Origin: Clostridiales bacterium | Lineage (GTDB): Bacteria; Bacillota; Clostridia; Christensenellales; Aristaeellaceae | Reading direction: 5' to 3' | DNA: 62,301 nt | NCBI GenBank assembly: GCA_012521895.1 | Contig: JAAYLK010000035.1 | Coordinates: 1 to 62,301, forward strand | In this document: piece after piece, positions 34,864 to 43,543 of the stretch | Numbering within the stretch: the stretch's first letter is position 1 | Layout of the letters: every line of letters begins with the position of its first letter | The notes under the pieces: generated by a model | What the model was told of the DNA's origin: nothing | Database searches by the model: none | What the model saw: only the letters and a program-made list of their open reading frames with translations | Program-made: the position numbers and the translations under genes

Positions 34864-35516
34864 GCCTGCAAGGCGGATATTACACCCTGGGCAAACACGG
34901 CCTTGATGAGCAAATCATCAAGAAAAGCCGATTCATCGGCCAGGCGATGCCGGTAGAGACCGAGGAAGAAGCGCTGGCCTTCATCAAATCCGTGAAAGAC
35001 CAGCACAAGACCGCCAGCCACAATTGCTTCGCCTACATCATCGGCGCCAATGCCGGCACGATGCGCTATCAGGATGACGGCGAGCCCCAGGGCACCGCGG
35101 GCATCCCCATCCTTGAGGTACTAAAGAAAAATCATCTGGTCAATTGCGCCGCCGTTGTCACCCGGTACTTCGGCGGCGTTTTGCTGGGCGCCGGCGGATT
35201 GACCCGCGCCTACAGCGGGTCCGCCGCGGCGGCGGTGAAAACAGCGGGCATCGTCACCGCGGAAACCAGCCTGCGGCTGACTGCCGTCATCCCCTATGCC
35301 TGCTGGGAAAAAGTGAATTATCACATTGAGAAAATGCCGGTCTGTGAGGTCGCGAAGGAGTTTACGGACCAGGTAACCCTGAACCTCATTGTCCGGGAAA
35401 AGGATGCCGCTGCAATTGAAAAGGAGCTGACCAGCCTCACAGACTGCATTGCCGCCATGGACCTGTCAGACCTCTTTTATCACCAGTGGGCGGTTAGCCC
35501 GCAACCGGAAGAGTAA
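34860..35516 (+). CDS. yigZ: YigZ/IMPACT (UPF0029) family protein
   Basis: 218 residues. The N-terminal UPF0029 domain has KKSRFIGQAMPV, DDGEPQGTAGIPILEVL and VVTRYFGGVLLGAGGL; the C-terminal DUF1949 ferredoxin-like domain follows from about residue 140. The eukaryotic relative IMPACT regulates a translation-related kinase and bacterial YigZ may bind nucleic acid or regulate peptidases; the role is unsettled. ATG 34860 is coupled to the tyrS stop codon. Its stop abuts the stop of the convergent HAD gene with no space between them. Confidence 0.92.
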   Translation: MSLQGGYYTLGKHGLDEQIIKKSRFIGQAMPVETEEEALAFIKSVKDQHKTASHNCFAYIIGANAGTMRYQDDGEPQGTAGIPILEVLKKNHLVNCAAVVTRYFGGVLLGAGGLTRAYSGSAAAAVKTAGIVTAETSLRLTAVIPYACWEKVNYHIEKMPVCEVAKEFTDQVTLNLIVREKDAAAIEKELTSLTDCIAAMDLSDLFYHQWAVSPQPEE

Positions 35517-36347
35517 TTAACCGTTCAAACAATATTTCATAATCGCCTTGGCGACACCATCGTCGTTGTTGCTGTCAGTGACGGCATCGGCATGCTGCTG
35601 GACGTCGGGCACCGCGTTGCCCATCGCCACGCCAAAGCCTGCCGCCTTGATCATGGGCAGGTCATTGAGCTGGTCGCCCAGGGACATGGTCTGTTCGCGG
35701 GTGATGCCAAAGTGCTCCGCCAGCGCTTTCAATCCCTTGCCCTTGTCCGCCTCAACGGGCATGACTTCCAGGTTGCGGCTGGAGGATTGGGTGATCTCAA
35801 TCCCATCAATGCGTGACAGGGCGGCGTTGATTTCCTCCAGGCTGTGGCCTTGCTCGCTGCGGTAGACAAAGAATTTGTGCAGGGGGTGTTGAACCGCGCC
35901 CTGGCAGGCTTCCAGGCCATAGCGGTAGCGGACGCGCTTTTGCAAAATCTTGAGCTGTTTAGCGTTCACTTCGGAGATGTGGCGGGGATAATCCCGGCGG
36001 CTGTCCACCGTGGCCTTGCCAAACATGTAGTAGCCTTCCCCCATGCCTTCCAGCGTGTCAAACACCGCTTGCTGGGCGTCTTTTTGTAAAAAAACCTCCA
36101 GCAGCCGCTTACCATTGGGGCTGGTCTCCACCACCGCGCCATTGAGGCTGATGATGGGGCATTCAATCCCGGCGTTGATCATGATCTGGGCGGCGTTCTC
36201 AGGGAAACGGCCGGTGCAGATTGCGAAGATGATGCCCTTGTCCTGGGCTTTTTTAATGGCCTTGATGGTGTCGGGGGTGATTTCACCCCGGCTTGTGAGC
36301 AGGGTTCCGTCCAGGTCGGAGGCGATCAGGCGGATGTCACGGTTCAT
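35517..36347 (-). CDS. Cof-type HAD-IIB family phosphatase
   Basis: 276 residues. HAD motif I is ASDLDGTLL near residues 8-16, motif II SLNGAVV, motif III the lysine in VEADKGKGLKALAEHFG, and motif IV LGDQLNDLPMIKAAG. The Cof subfamily dephosphorylates sugar phosphates, flavin or PLP-type cofactors; the substrate is not predictable. ATG 36347 follows AGGAGATTGCCCC; six upstream in-frame residues are unlikely to be translated. It lies 14 bases after the RluA-type gene. Confidence 0.92.
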   Translation of the reverse strand: MNRDIRLIASDLDGTLLTSRGEITPDTIKAIKKAQDKGIIFAICTGRFPENAAQIMINAGIECPIISLNGAVVETSPNGKRLLEVFLQKDAQQAVFDTLEGMGEGYYMFGKATVDSRRDYPRHISEVNAKQLKILQKRVRYRYGLEACQGAVQHPLHKFFVYRSEQGHSLEEINAALSRIDGIEITQSSSRNLEVMPVEADKGKGLKALAEHFGITREQTMSLGDQLNDLPMIKAAGFGVAMGNAVPDVQQHADAVTDSNNDDGVAKAIMKYCLNG

Positions 36348-36361
36348 GGGGCAATCTCCTG

Positions 36362-37204
36362 TCAAAATGGTGGTGCAATTTCAAAGCGTTTGCCTTGCAG
36401 CTGCTGCAAGCCGCAGCCTGGATGAAAAGACAGCCCTGTGGCGCACAGCTGCAAGCCTTTGGCGCTTGTGTTTCGGTTCACCTCCCGGCTTCCGTAGACC
36501 TCATCCCCCAAAACGGGGTGGCCAAGGAAAGCCAGGTGGGCGCGGATCTGGTGTGTTCTGCCGGTGTGCAGCGTGACCAGCAGCCGGGAAACAGCGCCGC
36601 TTTGTATCGTATCATACTCCGTGATGATTTTCCTGCCTGCGGGCAGTTCTTTTTGATGGATGGAAACCCGGGCATTGCCCGCGTCCTTGACCAGCCAGGC
36701 TGTCATGACGGCCTTTTCCGGGCGCGGTGAGCCAGCAACAAGCGCTGTATACTGCTTTATCACCCGTCCAAGGCGGAAATCATCCTCCAGCGCTATTCGT
36801 GCCTTCTCATTCCGGGCTATGATCATCAATCCGCTGGTCTGGTTGTCCAGGCGATGGACCAGGGACGGGTCTTCATCTGTTGGATGGTGCAGCTTGACCC
36901 AGTCCAGGACGCTGAAGGAGGTCGCCTCATGCTCATCAGAGTTCAGCCCCGCCGGCTTGTTGATGATGAGGACTTCCTCATCCTGATAAATCACGGGCAC
37001 TTCCTTCATGGGATGCGCTGTGAACAGGACCACTTCATCCCCGATGTTCAGCATGACATTGGTGTTCACGCGCGTGCCGTTGACGCGGACATCGCGTTTT
37101 TTTAAGGCTTGCCGGATGGCAATCTCCGGTAGCAGGGGCAGCTCTCGCTTTAGGATGCTCTGCAAGGATGCCGCCTGTTTCGCGGTGACGCAATACTTGT
37201 CCAT
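36362..37204 (-). CDS. RluA-family pseudouridine synthase
   Basis: 280 residues. An N-terminal S4 domain (about 10-70, IRQALKKRDVRVNGTRV) precedes the catalytic domain with the RluA box HRLDNQTSGLMIIA, whose aspartate is the nucleophile, and the later TGRTHQIRAHLAFLGHPVLGD. The target may be 23S rRNA or tRNA (RluD- or RluC-like); it cannot be assigned. The ATG is preceded by GAGGAGC. It shares a divergent promoter region with livJ. Confidence 0.93.
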   Translation of the reverse strand: MDKYCVTAKQAASLQSILKRELPLLPEIAIRQALKKRDVRVNGTRVNTNVMLNIGDEVVLFTAHPMKEVPVIYQDEEVLIINKPAGLNSDEHEATSFSVLDWVKLHHPTDEDPSLVHRLDNQTSGLMIIARNEKARIALEDDFRLGRVIKQYTALVAGSPRPEKAVMTAWLVKDAGNARVSIHQKELPAGRKIITEYDTIQSGAVSRLLVTLHTGRTHQIRAHLAFLGHPVLGDEVYGSREVNRNTSAKGLQLCATGLSFHPGCGLQQLQGKRFEIAPPF

Positions 37205-37234
37205 GGTGCTCCTCTTTGGGAATTCGCTTTATCC

Positions 37235-37264
37235 AGTGTATTCATGCAGGACCAGGGATGTCAA
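37235..37264 (-). promoter_or_regulatory. promoter of the RluA-type gene and HAD gene
   Basis: Minus-strand perfect TTGACA (37259-37264), an 18-base spacer and TACACT (37235-37240), about 30 bases before the start codon. Confidence 0.6.
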
Positions 37265-37310
37265 GAATGTATTTATTCATCTCACTTCATGCATGATATG
37301 TCAAAAACAA

Positions 37311-37339
37311 TTGAAAAACAGGGTCCATACTTGTATAAA
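37311..37339 (+). promoter_or_regulatory. sigma-A promoter of the liv operon
   Basis: TTGAAA (37311-37316), a 17-base spacer and TATAAA (37334-37339). The leader of about 60 bases ends in AAAGGAGG. Confidence 0.75.
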
Positions 37340-37408
37340 CTCTCATTAAAATGTAGTATGGCTTGCATATTCGCGCAAGTCGCGTACTAAAAAGGAGGTC
37401 AGGATGTC

Positions 37409-38536
37409 ATGAAAAAGCGCTCTATCGTCACTATGTTGGTTGCTCTCGCTCTGATCCTATCCGCAGTTGTTCCGGTTATGGCGGAGGATGTCATTAAGAT
37501 CGGCGGGATTGGCGTCCTGTCTGGCGACTACGCACTGTATGGCCTTGCCGTAAAGGAAGGCGTGGACCTGTATGTCAAGCAGGTCAATGAAAAGGGCGGC
37601 ATTCTGGGCAAGCAGGTTGAAGTGCTGTGGGAAGACACCGAAGCCCAGGCGTCCAAAGCCATTCTGGCTTATGACAAGCTGTCTGAAGAAGTCGTTGGCC
37701 TCATCGGCGGCGTATTGTCCGGCGAATCCAAGGCCCTGGCCGAGGTGTCCGCGGAAGACGGCATGCCGCAGATTTCACCGTCCGCTACCGCGTATGATGT
37801 GACCACCGACCGCCCCAACGTTTTCCGCACCTGCTTCCTGGACCCCTTCCAGGGCAACGCCATCGCCAAGTACATGGCGGACCAGGGCTCCAAAAAGGTC
37901 GCCGTGCTGTATGACAACGCGACGGAGTATTCCAAAGGCCTGTATGATGCCTTCAAAGCCAGGAGCGAGGAACTGGGCGTTGAAATCATCGCGGCCGAAT
38001 CCGCGGCCTATGGCGACAAGGACTACAAAACCCAGCTGACCACCATCATGAATGCCAGCCCCGAAGCGGTCTTCCTGCCCTATTACGGTGCGGACGCCGC
38101 CATGATTTTGGCGCAGGCCAACGAGCTGGGCTTAAACGTGAAGTTCTACGGCGCGGACGGCATCTCTGACATCGTGGACTATGTCGCTGACAAGTCCCTG
38201 CTGGCTAACCTGGTGTACACCGACCACTTCTCAACCGACGCGGACAGCCAGATGGCCAAGGATTTTGTCGCCGCCTTCCAGGCGGAGTACGGCAAAATGC
38301 CCACTATTTCCTTCTCCGCCACCGGGTATGACGCGGCAGTCGTCCTGCTGAGCGCCATTGAAAAAGCCGGCAGCACCGAGAAGCAAGCCATCGTTGACGC
38401 CATCAAGGCGACTGACCTGACCGCCGTCTCCGGCAAAATCACCTTTGATGACCACAACGACCCCATCAAGAGCGCCTTCCTGCTCACCTTTGACGCTGAG
38501 GGCAACAAGCAGTACCTGACCCAGGTTGATCCGTAA
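37409..38536 (+). CDS. livJ: branched-chain amino acid ABC transporter substrate-binding protein
   Basis: 375 residues, Peripla_BP_6 type. After a signal peptide (about 1-26, ending VVPVMA) comes IKIGGIGVLSGDYALYG, then KQVEVLWEDTEAQASKAI and the ligand-side stretch LIGGVLSGES, followed by FDDHNDPIKSAFLL near the end. The binding pocket pattern is that of LivJ-like proteins, but other ligands (amides, short acids) are common in this family. There is no lipobox cysteine after the signal peptide, which is unexpected for a single-membrane cell. AAGGAGGTC precedes the ATG. Confidence 0.93.
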   Translation: MKKRSIVTMLVALALILSAVVPVMAEDVIKIGGIGVLSGDYALYGLAVKEGVDLYVKQVNEKGGILGKQVEVLWEDTEAQASKAILAYDKLSEEVVGLIGGVLSGESKALAEVSAEDGMPQISPSATAYDVTTDRPNVFRTCFLDPFQGNAIAKYMADQGSKKVAVLYDNATEYSKGLYDAFKARSEELGVEIIAAESAAYGDKDYKTQLTTIMNASPEAVFLPYYGADAAMILAQANELGLNVKFYGADGISDIVDYVADKSLLANLVYTDHFSTDADSQMAKDFVAAFQAEYGKMPTISFSATGYDAAVVLLSAIEKAGSTEKQAIVDAIKATDLTAVSGKITFDDHNDPIKSAFLLTFDAEGNKQYLTQVDP

Positions 38537-38555
38537 ACTTCATTTCGTCCGACTG

Positions 38556-38580
38556 TGGGGAGGAGCCATCCTCCCCATAT
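38556..38580 (+). terminator. partial terminator/attenuator after livJ
   Basis: TGGGGAGGA, loop GCCA and TCCTCCCCA form a perfect 9-bp stem followed by TATTTCTG, a weak U-tract. Such hairpins often raise the amount of binding protein mRNA over the permease mRNA. Confidence 0.65.
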
Positions 38581-38606
38581 TTCTGTATACAGCCCAAAGA
38601 TTATTT

Positions 38607-38615
38607 TGTTATACT
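38607..38615 (+). promoter_or_regulatory. possible internal extended -10 promoter before livH
   Basis: TG, one base, TATACT matches the extended -10 pattern; no good -35 box is seen. It would give separate expression of livH and downstream genes. Confidence 0.35.
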
Positions 38616-38650
38616 CGTTTGGAGTAATCTTCCGGCTATGAGGTAGTGCA

Positions 38651-39529
38651 ATGACCCTGTTTTTCAGCCAACTCATCAATGGACTACATGTCGGCATCAT
38701 CTATGCCCTGATTGCCCTGGGCTATACGATGGTGTATGGCATCGTCAAGCTGATCAATTTTGCCCATGGTGACATCATCATGGTTGGGGCCTACACCGCG
38801 GTCATCACCCTGGTGTCACTGAATGTGCCCCCCGTGGTCGCCTTGCTTCTGACCATTTTGGTCTGCGTAATCTTTGGTGTCACCATTGAGCGCGTCGCCT
38901 ACAAGCCCCTGCGCTCCTCCCCGCGCATCTCTTCTTTGATTACAGCCATTGGGGTGTCTATGCTGCTGCAGAACACCGCCCTGTTGGTCTTTGGCGCGGC
39001 GTCCAGGCCCTTCCCCACCATCTTCTCCATTCCCCCGCTGCGCTTCGCGGGCATACAAATCAGCTTTGTCACGGCGCTTACCATCGTGGTGTCCCTGGTG
39101 CTGATGCTGCTGCTGCAGACCTTTATCAAAACCAGCAAGGCCGGCAAGGCCATGCGCGCGGCCAGTGAGGACTACAACACCGCGCAGCTGATGGGCATCA
39201 ACGTCAACAACACCATCACCCTCACCTTTGCCATCGGCTGCGCGCTGGCGGGCATCGGCGCCTTTTTGTATGTGATGGCCTACCCTGCCGTCTCCCCCAC
39301 GATGGGCTCCCTCCCTGGGCTGAAGGCCTTCATCGCGGCGGTGCTGGGCGGCATTGGCATCATCCCCGGCGCCATGCTGGGCGGTGTGGTGATGGGCATC
39401 GCCGAAAGCCTGACCAAGGCCTATATCTCCACCCAGTTAAGCGACGCGGTGGTGTATGGCATCCTCATCGTCGTGCTGCTGGTGAAGCCGACTGGCCTGC
39501 TGGGCAAACAGACCCGGGAGAAGGTGTAA
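38651..39529 (+). CDS. livH: branched-chain amino acid ABC transporter permease LivH
   Basis: 292 residues, about eight hydrophobic helices. The N-terminal LINGLHVGIIYALIALGYTM and VYGIVKLINFAHGDIIMVGA are characteristic of LivH, as is the C-terminal GSLPGLKAFIAAVLGGIG with GAMLGGVVMGI that contacts the ATPase. GAGGTAGTGCA precedes the ATG. It pairs in the membrane with the LivM half of the next gene, which follows after 2 bases. Confidence 0.94.
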   Translation: MTLFFSQLINGLHVGIIYALIALGYTMVYGIVKLINFAHGDIIMVGAYTAVITLVSLNVPPVVALLLTILVCVIFGVTIERVAYKPLRSSPRISSLITAIGVSMLLQNTALLVFGAASRPFPTIFSIPPLRFAGIQISFVTALTIVVSLVLMLLLQTFIKTSKAGKAMRAASEDYNTAQLMGINVNNTITLTFAIGCALAGIGAFLYVMAYPAVSPTMGSLPGLKAFIAAVLGGIGIIPGAMLGGVVMGIAESLTKAYISTQLSDAVVYGILIVVLLVKPTGLLGKQTREKV

Positions 39530-39531
39530 GC

Positions 39532-41388
39532 ATGAACAAGAAGACAAAAGCCATCCTGCTCAACTTCCTGGCCCTGATTTCCCTGTTTTTGCTGGTCACC
39601 ATCCTGATGGCCAGCGGCATGCTGAGCAACTACCTGTCCAACATCCTGGTGACGGTGCTGATCACCATCATCATGACGGCCAGTTTGAATGTCACCACAG
39701 GCCTTTTGGGCCAGCTGGCCCTGGGCCACGCCGGCTTTATGGCCATCGGCGGCTATGTGTCGGCCATCTTTACCAAGAATGTCGCCATGGACATCGGGCT
39801 GTCCCTGCCCATCGCGCTGCTGCTGGGCGGCCTGGCCGCGGCCCTGTTTGGCATGCTGATTGGCATCCCCGCCCTGCGCTTGCAGGGGGACTACCTTGCT
39901 ATCATCACACTGGGCTTTGGTGAAATCATCCGCGTCATCATCGAAAACCTGCAAATCACCGGCGGGGCGGCGGGCCTCACCCGCATCGCGCGCATGTCCC
40001 GTGTGTTTTCGCCCGATAGGACGGTGTCCAACATCGTTCAATTCGCGATCGTCTTTTGGATTACTGTATTAGTCATCGCCAGCATCTTCACCCTGGGGCG
40101 GTCCCGCCATGGCCGCGCCATCATCTCCATCCGTGAAAACGCCATCGCGGCCGAAGCCACCGGCATCCCGACCACGCGCTACAAACTGCTGGCCTTCACC
40201 ATCGCCGCCTTTTTTGCTGGCCTGGCCGGCGGCCTGTTTGCCCATCAAAACGGCATCCTGGTGGCCAAAGAGTTTGGCTTCAACAAGTCCATTGAATACC
40301 TGGTCATGGTGGTGCTGGGCGGCATGGGATCCATCACAGGGTCCATCATCGCCTCCTTTGTGCTGGTGGCGCTGCCGGAGATGCTGCGCGCCCTGTCGGA
40401 ATACAGGCTCATCATCTATTCCCTGCTGCTGATCATCATGATGCTGTTCCGCCCCGCTGGCCTGCTGGGGACGCAGGAGTTTTCCCTGCTCTCCTTCTGG
40501 GAAGGCATGGAGCGCTTCTTCCACACAGTCTTCCGCGGCAAGGGAGAGAAGACCCGCATGCCCTTCCAGCCGCGCTATGATGTCTGGAATGACAAGCCTG
40601 TGCTGGAAACCAGCAAGCTGGGCATTGCCTTTGGCGGGCTGAAGGCCGCGGACAACATCAACATCCACCTGATGAATGATGAGATTGTGGGCCTCATCGG
40701 CCCCAACGGCGCCGGGAAGACCACTTTCTTCAACCTTCTAACCGGCGTCTACCTGCCAACGGAAGGCCAGGTCACCCTGCTTGGCAAGCCTATCATGGGC
40801 AAGCAGACCCATGAAATCAACCAGGAGGGCATCTCCCGCACCTTCCAGAACATCCGCCTGTTCAAGTCCATGTCGGCGCTGGACAACATCAAGGTGGCCT
40901 TCCATTCCCGCATGAAGTATTCCCCCATCAGCGGCATCCTGCGCAACTCCCGGTGCTTAAGCGAGGAGCGCGGCATTGACATCCGGGCCCGGGAACTGTT
41001 GCGCGTGTTCTCCATGGAGCATGAGGCGGACACCATCGCGGGTTCCCTGCCCTATGGCCAGCAAAGAAAGCTGGAAATCTGCCGCGCCCTGGCGTCCAAC
41101 CCCAAGGTGCTGCTGCTGGACGAACCGGCAGCCGGCATGAACCCCAGTGAGACGGTGGAGCTGATGAACACCATCAAATTGATCCGCGACCAGTTCGCCG
41201 TGGCCATTTTGCTCATTGAGCACGACATGAAGCTGGTGATGGGCATTTGTGAGCGCATCTATGTGCTCAACTACGGCAAGATCATCGCCCAGGGGACGCC
41301 CGCTGAAATCAGAAACAACCCCGAGGTCATCGCGGCCTACCTGGGCCAGGAACAGGTCAGGCCGCTTGAGGAGGCCCGTCATGCTTAA
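39532..41388 (+). CDS. livM: LivM-LivG fusion: ABC permease joined to ATPase
   Basis: One 618-residue frame. Residues about 1-320 are the LivM permease: several membrane helices with GLLGQLALGHAGFMAIGGYV and LQGDYLAIITLGFGEIIRV. A hydrophilic linker (about 325-360) joins it to a LivG-type ATPase with Walker A GPNGAGKTTFF near 390, signature LPYGQQRKLEICRALA and Walker B KVLLLDEPAAGMNPSE, plus the LivG tail with YVLNYGKIIAQGTP. LivM and LivG are usually separate adjacent genes, so the fusion keeps gene order and forces a 1:1 ratio. No frameshift or stop is seen at the junction. The last 8 bases overlap livF. Confidence 0.93.
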   Translation: MNKKTKAILLNFLALISLFLLVTILMASGMLSNYLSNILVTVLITIIMTASLNVTTGLLGQLALGHAGFMAIGGYVSAIFTKNVAMDIGLSLPIALLLGGLAAALFGMLIGIPALRLQGDYLAIITLGFGEIIRVIIENLQITGGAAGLTRIARMSRVFSPDRTVSNIVQFAIVFWITVLVIASIFTLGRSRHGRAIISIRENAIAAEATGIPTTRYKLLAFTIAAFFAGLAGGLFAHQNGILVAKEFGFNKSIEYLVMVVLGGMGSITGSIIASFVLVALPEMLRALSEYRLIIYSLLLIIMMLFRPAGLLGTQEFSLLSFWEGMERFFHTVFRGKGEKTRMPFQPRYDVWNDKPVLETSKLGIAFGGLKAADNINIHLMNDEIVGLIGPNGAGKTTFFNLLTGVYLPTEGQVTLLGKPIMGKQTHEINQEGISRTFQNIRLFKSMSALDNIKVAFHSRMKYSPISGILRNSRCLSEERGIDIRARELLRVFSMEHEADTIAGSLPYGQQRKLEICRALASNPKVLLLDEPAAGMNPSETVELMNTIKLIRDQFAVAILLIEHDMKLVMGICERIYVLNYGKIIAQGTPAEIRNNPEVIAAYLGQEQVRPLEEARHA

Positions 41389-42085
41389 CGTAAAGAACCT
41401 GAACCTGCACTACGGCGCGATCCACACCTTAAAGGACATCAGCTTTGACGTCAAACCCGGAGAGATCGTCTCCCTCATCGGCGCCAACGGCGCCGGCAAA
41501 AGCTCCATCCTGAACGCGGTTTCCGGCCTGGTGCCGATTTCCGGCGGTGAAATTCTATTTGAGGGTAAAAACATCAACAGACAGGCCGCCTACAAGCTGT
41601 CCGGCATGGGCTTGGTTCAGGTACCGGAAGGCCGCAGGGTGTTTTCCCGCATGTCGGTCTTGGAAAACCTGGAGATAGGCGCCTTCACCCGCAAGGACCG
41701 CGCCGCCATGAACCGTGACCTTGAGGAAGTGTTCGTCCACTTTCCCAGGTTGAAGGAACGGCGCAAGCAATTGGCCGGCACCCTGTCTGGCGGCGAACAA
41801 CAGATGCTGGCCATGGGCAGGGCCATGATGGGCCGGCCCAAGCTGCTGATGATGGACGAGCCCTCCATGGGCCTCTCCCCCCTGCTGGTGCAGGAAATCT
41901 TTGCCATCATCAAGCAAATCAACCTGGAAGGCACCACCATCTTGCTGGTGGAGCAAAACGCGCAGATGGCGCTGTCCCTGGCCAAGCGCGCCTTTGTGCT
42001 GGAAACCGGCAGGGTGGTCAAATCCGGCTCCGGCAGTGATTTGTTGCAGGATGAAGATTTGAGAAAGGCCTATCTGGGCGGATAA
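41381..42085 (+). CDS. livF: branched-chain amino acid ABC transporter ATPase LivF
   Basis: 234 residues. LNVKNLNLHYGAIHTLKDIS at the N-terminus, Walker A GANGAGKSSILNAV, the LivF-typical VQVPEGRRVFSRMSVLENLE, signature LSGGEQQMLAMGRAMM and Walker B LLMMDEPSMGLSPLL. It forms the second nucleotide-binding domain with the LivG half of the preceding protein. ATG 41381 overlaps the livM-livG stop by 8 bases and has GAGGAGG upstream. A strong terminator follows. Confidence 0.95.
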   Translation: MLNVKNLNLHYGAIHTLKDISFDVKPGEIVSLIGANGAGKSSILNAVSGLVPISGGEILFEGKNINRQAAYKLSGMGLVQVPEGRRVFSRMSVLENLEIGAFTRKDRAAMNRDLEEVFVHFPRLKERRKQLAGTLSGGEQQMLAMGRAMMGRPKLLMMDEPSMGLSPLLVQEIFAIIKQINLEGTTILLVEQNAQMALSLAKRAFVLETGRVVKSGSGSDLLQDEDLRKAYLGG

Positions 42086-42092
42086 ACGCATT

Positions 42093-42136
42093 ATAAAAGA
42101 GCCTGGCGTGCAGTGCGCGGCCAGGCTCTTGTTTTT
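42093..42136. terminator. bidirectional terminator between livF and metK
   Basis: AAGAGCCTGGC pairs perfectly with GCCAGGCTCTT across a 12-base loop; GTTTTT follows on the plus strand and TTTTATAA on the minus strand. It overlaps the metK stop codon. Confidence 0.85.
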
Positions 42137-43307
42137 ATCGGATGGCTTTGAGCAGTTGCTCCGTCTTGTCCGCCTTCTCCCAGGGCAGGTCCAGGTCCGG
42201 CCGTCCAAAGTGGCCGTAGGCTGCTGTCTGGCGGTAAATCGGGCGGCGCAGGTCCAGGCTGTCGATGATGCCATCGGGCCGGAAATCCATGACGGACAGC
42301 AGCGCTTTTTCAATCGCCTGGTCATCCACCCTGGCGGTGCCAAAGGTGTCCACCGTGAAGCTGACCGGCTCCGCGCGGCCAATGGCGTACGCCAGGGCCA
42401 CCTGGCAGCGGTCCGCCAGGCCGGCGGCTACCACGTTCAAGGCGGCATAGCGCGCCATGTAGGCCGCGGAACGGTCCACCTTGGTGGGGTCCTTGCCTGA
42501 GAAGCAGCCGCCGCCATGGGGCACAAAGCCGCCATAGGTGTCCACGATGATCTTGCGCCCGGTCAGCCCGGAATCCCCCGCCGGGCCGCCGATGACAAAG
42601 CGGCCGGAGGGATTGACCAGGAACTCGGTCTGTTTGTTCAGCAGATGCTCCGGCACAACCGGGGCAATCACCGCGCTCAACATCGCCTCGCGGATTTCCT
42701 CCTGGCTGATCCTGTCATCATGCTGGGTGGAGATAACCACGTTGCGCACCGCCACGGGCTTGCCGTTTTCATACACTATGCTGACCTGGCTTTTGCCGTC
42801 CGGGCGCATCCAGGGGAAGAGGCCTTCTTTGCGCACGGTGTCCATCCTGCGCGCCAGGCGGTGGGCCAAGGCGATGGGCAGGGGCATGTGCTCCGGCGTT
42901 TCGTTGCAGGCAAAGCCAAACATCATGCCCTGGTCCCCGGCGCCTGTCTGGTGCAGGTCTTTGCTGCCCCGGGCTTCCAGCGCCTGGGTAACGCCGCGGC
43001 TGATGTCCTCGGACTGCTCGTTGACCGCCGTCAATACGGCGCAGGTGTGGCCGTCAAAACCAAACTTGGCGCGGGTGTAGCCGATGTCCAGGGCGACGCC
43101 CCGCGCGATGTCCTGGATGGGCACATAGGTGGAGGTGGTGATTTCCCCCATCACCAGGATGAGCCCGGTGGTGGCGCAGGTTTCACAGGCGACGCGCGCG
43201 TACTTGTCCTCAGTCAGGATGGCGTCCAGCACGGTGTCAGAAATCTGGTCGCACAGCTTGTCCGGATGGCCGGCGGTGACGGATTCTGAGGTAAACAGTT
43301 TTTGCAT
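42135..43307 (-). CDS. metK: S-adenosylmethionine synthetase
   Basis: 390 residues. The enzyme makes SAM from methionine and [21 protein letters not shown] at the N-terminus, [12 protein letters not shown] (ATP-binding hexapeptide region) and [19 protein letters not shown] are the diagnostic motifs. AAAGGAAACCC precedes the ATG. Its leader holds a SAM-I riboswitch and a competing terminator, so the gene is switched off when its own product is abundant. QueA in this window also uses SAM. Confidence 0.97.
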   Translation of the reverse strand: MQKLFTSESVTAGHPDKLCDQISDTVLDAILTEDKYARVACETCATTGLILVMGEITTSTYVPIQDIARGVALDIGYTRAKFGFDGHTCAVLTAVNEQSEDISRGVTQALEARGSKDLHQTGAGDQGMMFGFACNETPEHMPLPIALAHRLARRMDTVRKEGLFPWMRPDGKSQVSIVYENGKPVAVRNVVISTQHDDRISQEEIREAMLSAVIAPVVPEHLLNKQTEFLVNPSGRFVIGGPAGDSGLTGRKIIVDTYGGFVPHGGGCFSGKDPTKVDRSAAYMARYAALNVVAAGLADRCQVALAYAIGRAEPVSFTVDTFGTARVDDQAIEKALLSVMDFRPDGIIDSLDLRRPIYRQTAAYGHFGRPDLDLPWEKADKTEQLLKAIR

Positions 43308-43322
43308 AGGGTTTCCTTTCTC

Positions 43323-43349
43323 AAAAAAATGACGCTTGTGATAAGCGCC
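43323..43349 (-). terminator. riboswitch-controlled terminator of metK
   Basis: On the minus strand GGCGCTT, loop ATCAC and AAGCGTC form a 7-bp stem followed by ATTTTTTT. The CTTATC inside this hairpin can pair instead with GATAAG, the 3' strand of riboswitch helix P1, which gives the antiterminator. Confidence 0.85.
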
Positions 43350-43360
43350 TCTTGTGCAAA

Positions 43361-43453
43361 CTTATCTTCCGGCTCTCGCCGCTGGATGTAGCACCTTGCA
43401 TACTGCAGGCTGCCGGGCTTCATCGGGCCAGTCCCTCCGCCGCTCTTGATAAG
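43361..43453 (-). ncRNA. SAM-I (S-box) riboswitch
   Basis: The minus strand reads CTTATCAAGAGCGG, then the invariant core GGAGGGACTGGCCC and GATGAAGCCCGGCAGCC, later AAGGTGCTA and finally GAAGATAAG. P1 is CTTATC/GATAAG; the kink-turn and pseudoknot sequences are in place. This is the classic S-box aptamer and it lies directly upstream of metK. Confidence 0.95.
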
Positions 43454-43470
43454 TGTATTCACTTGCTGAT

Positions 43471-43499
43471 ACTATAATTCATGGTCGTAAGTCCGTCAA
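43471..43499 (-). promoter_or_regulatory. sigma-A promoter of the metK riboswitch transcript
   Basis: Minus-strand TTGACG (43494-43499), a 17-base spacer and TATAGT (43471-43476); transcription would start just before helix P1 of the riboswitch. A plus-strand TATAAT (43473-43478) overlaps the -10 box and may serve udk. Confidence 0.8.
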
Positions 43500-43543
43500 G
43501 CACTTTGGACAAGCTTACCCAAGAACGACACCAGGAGGCATCC

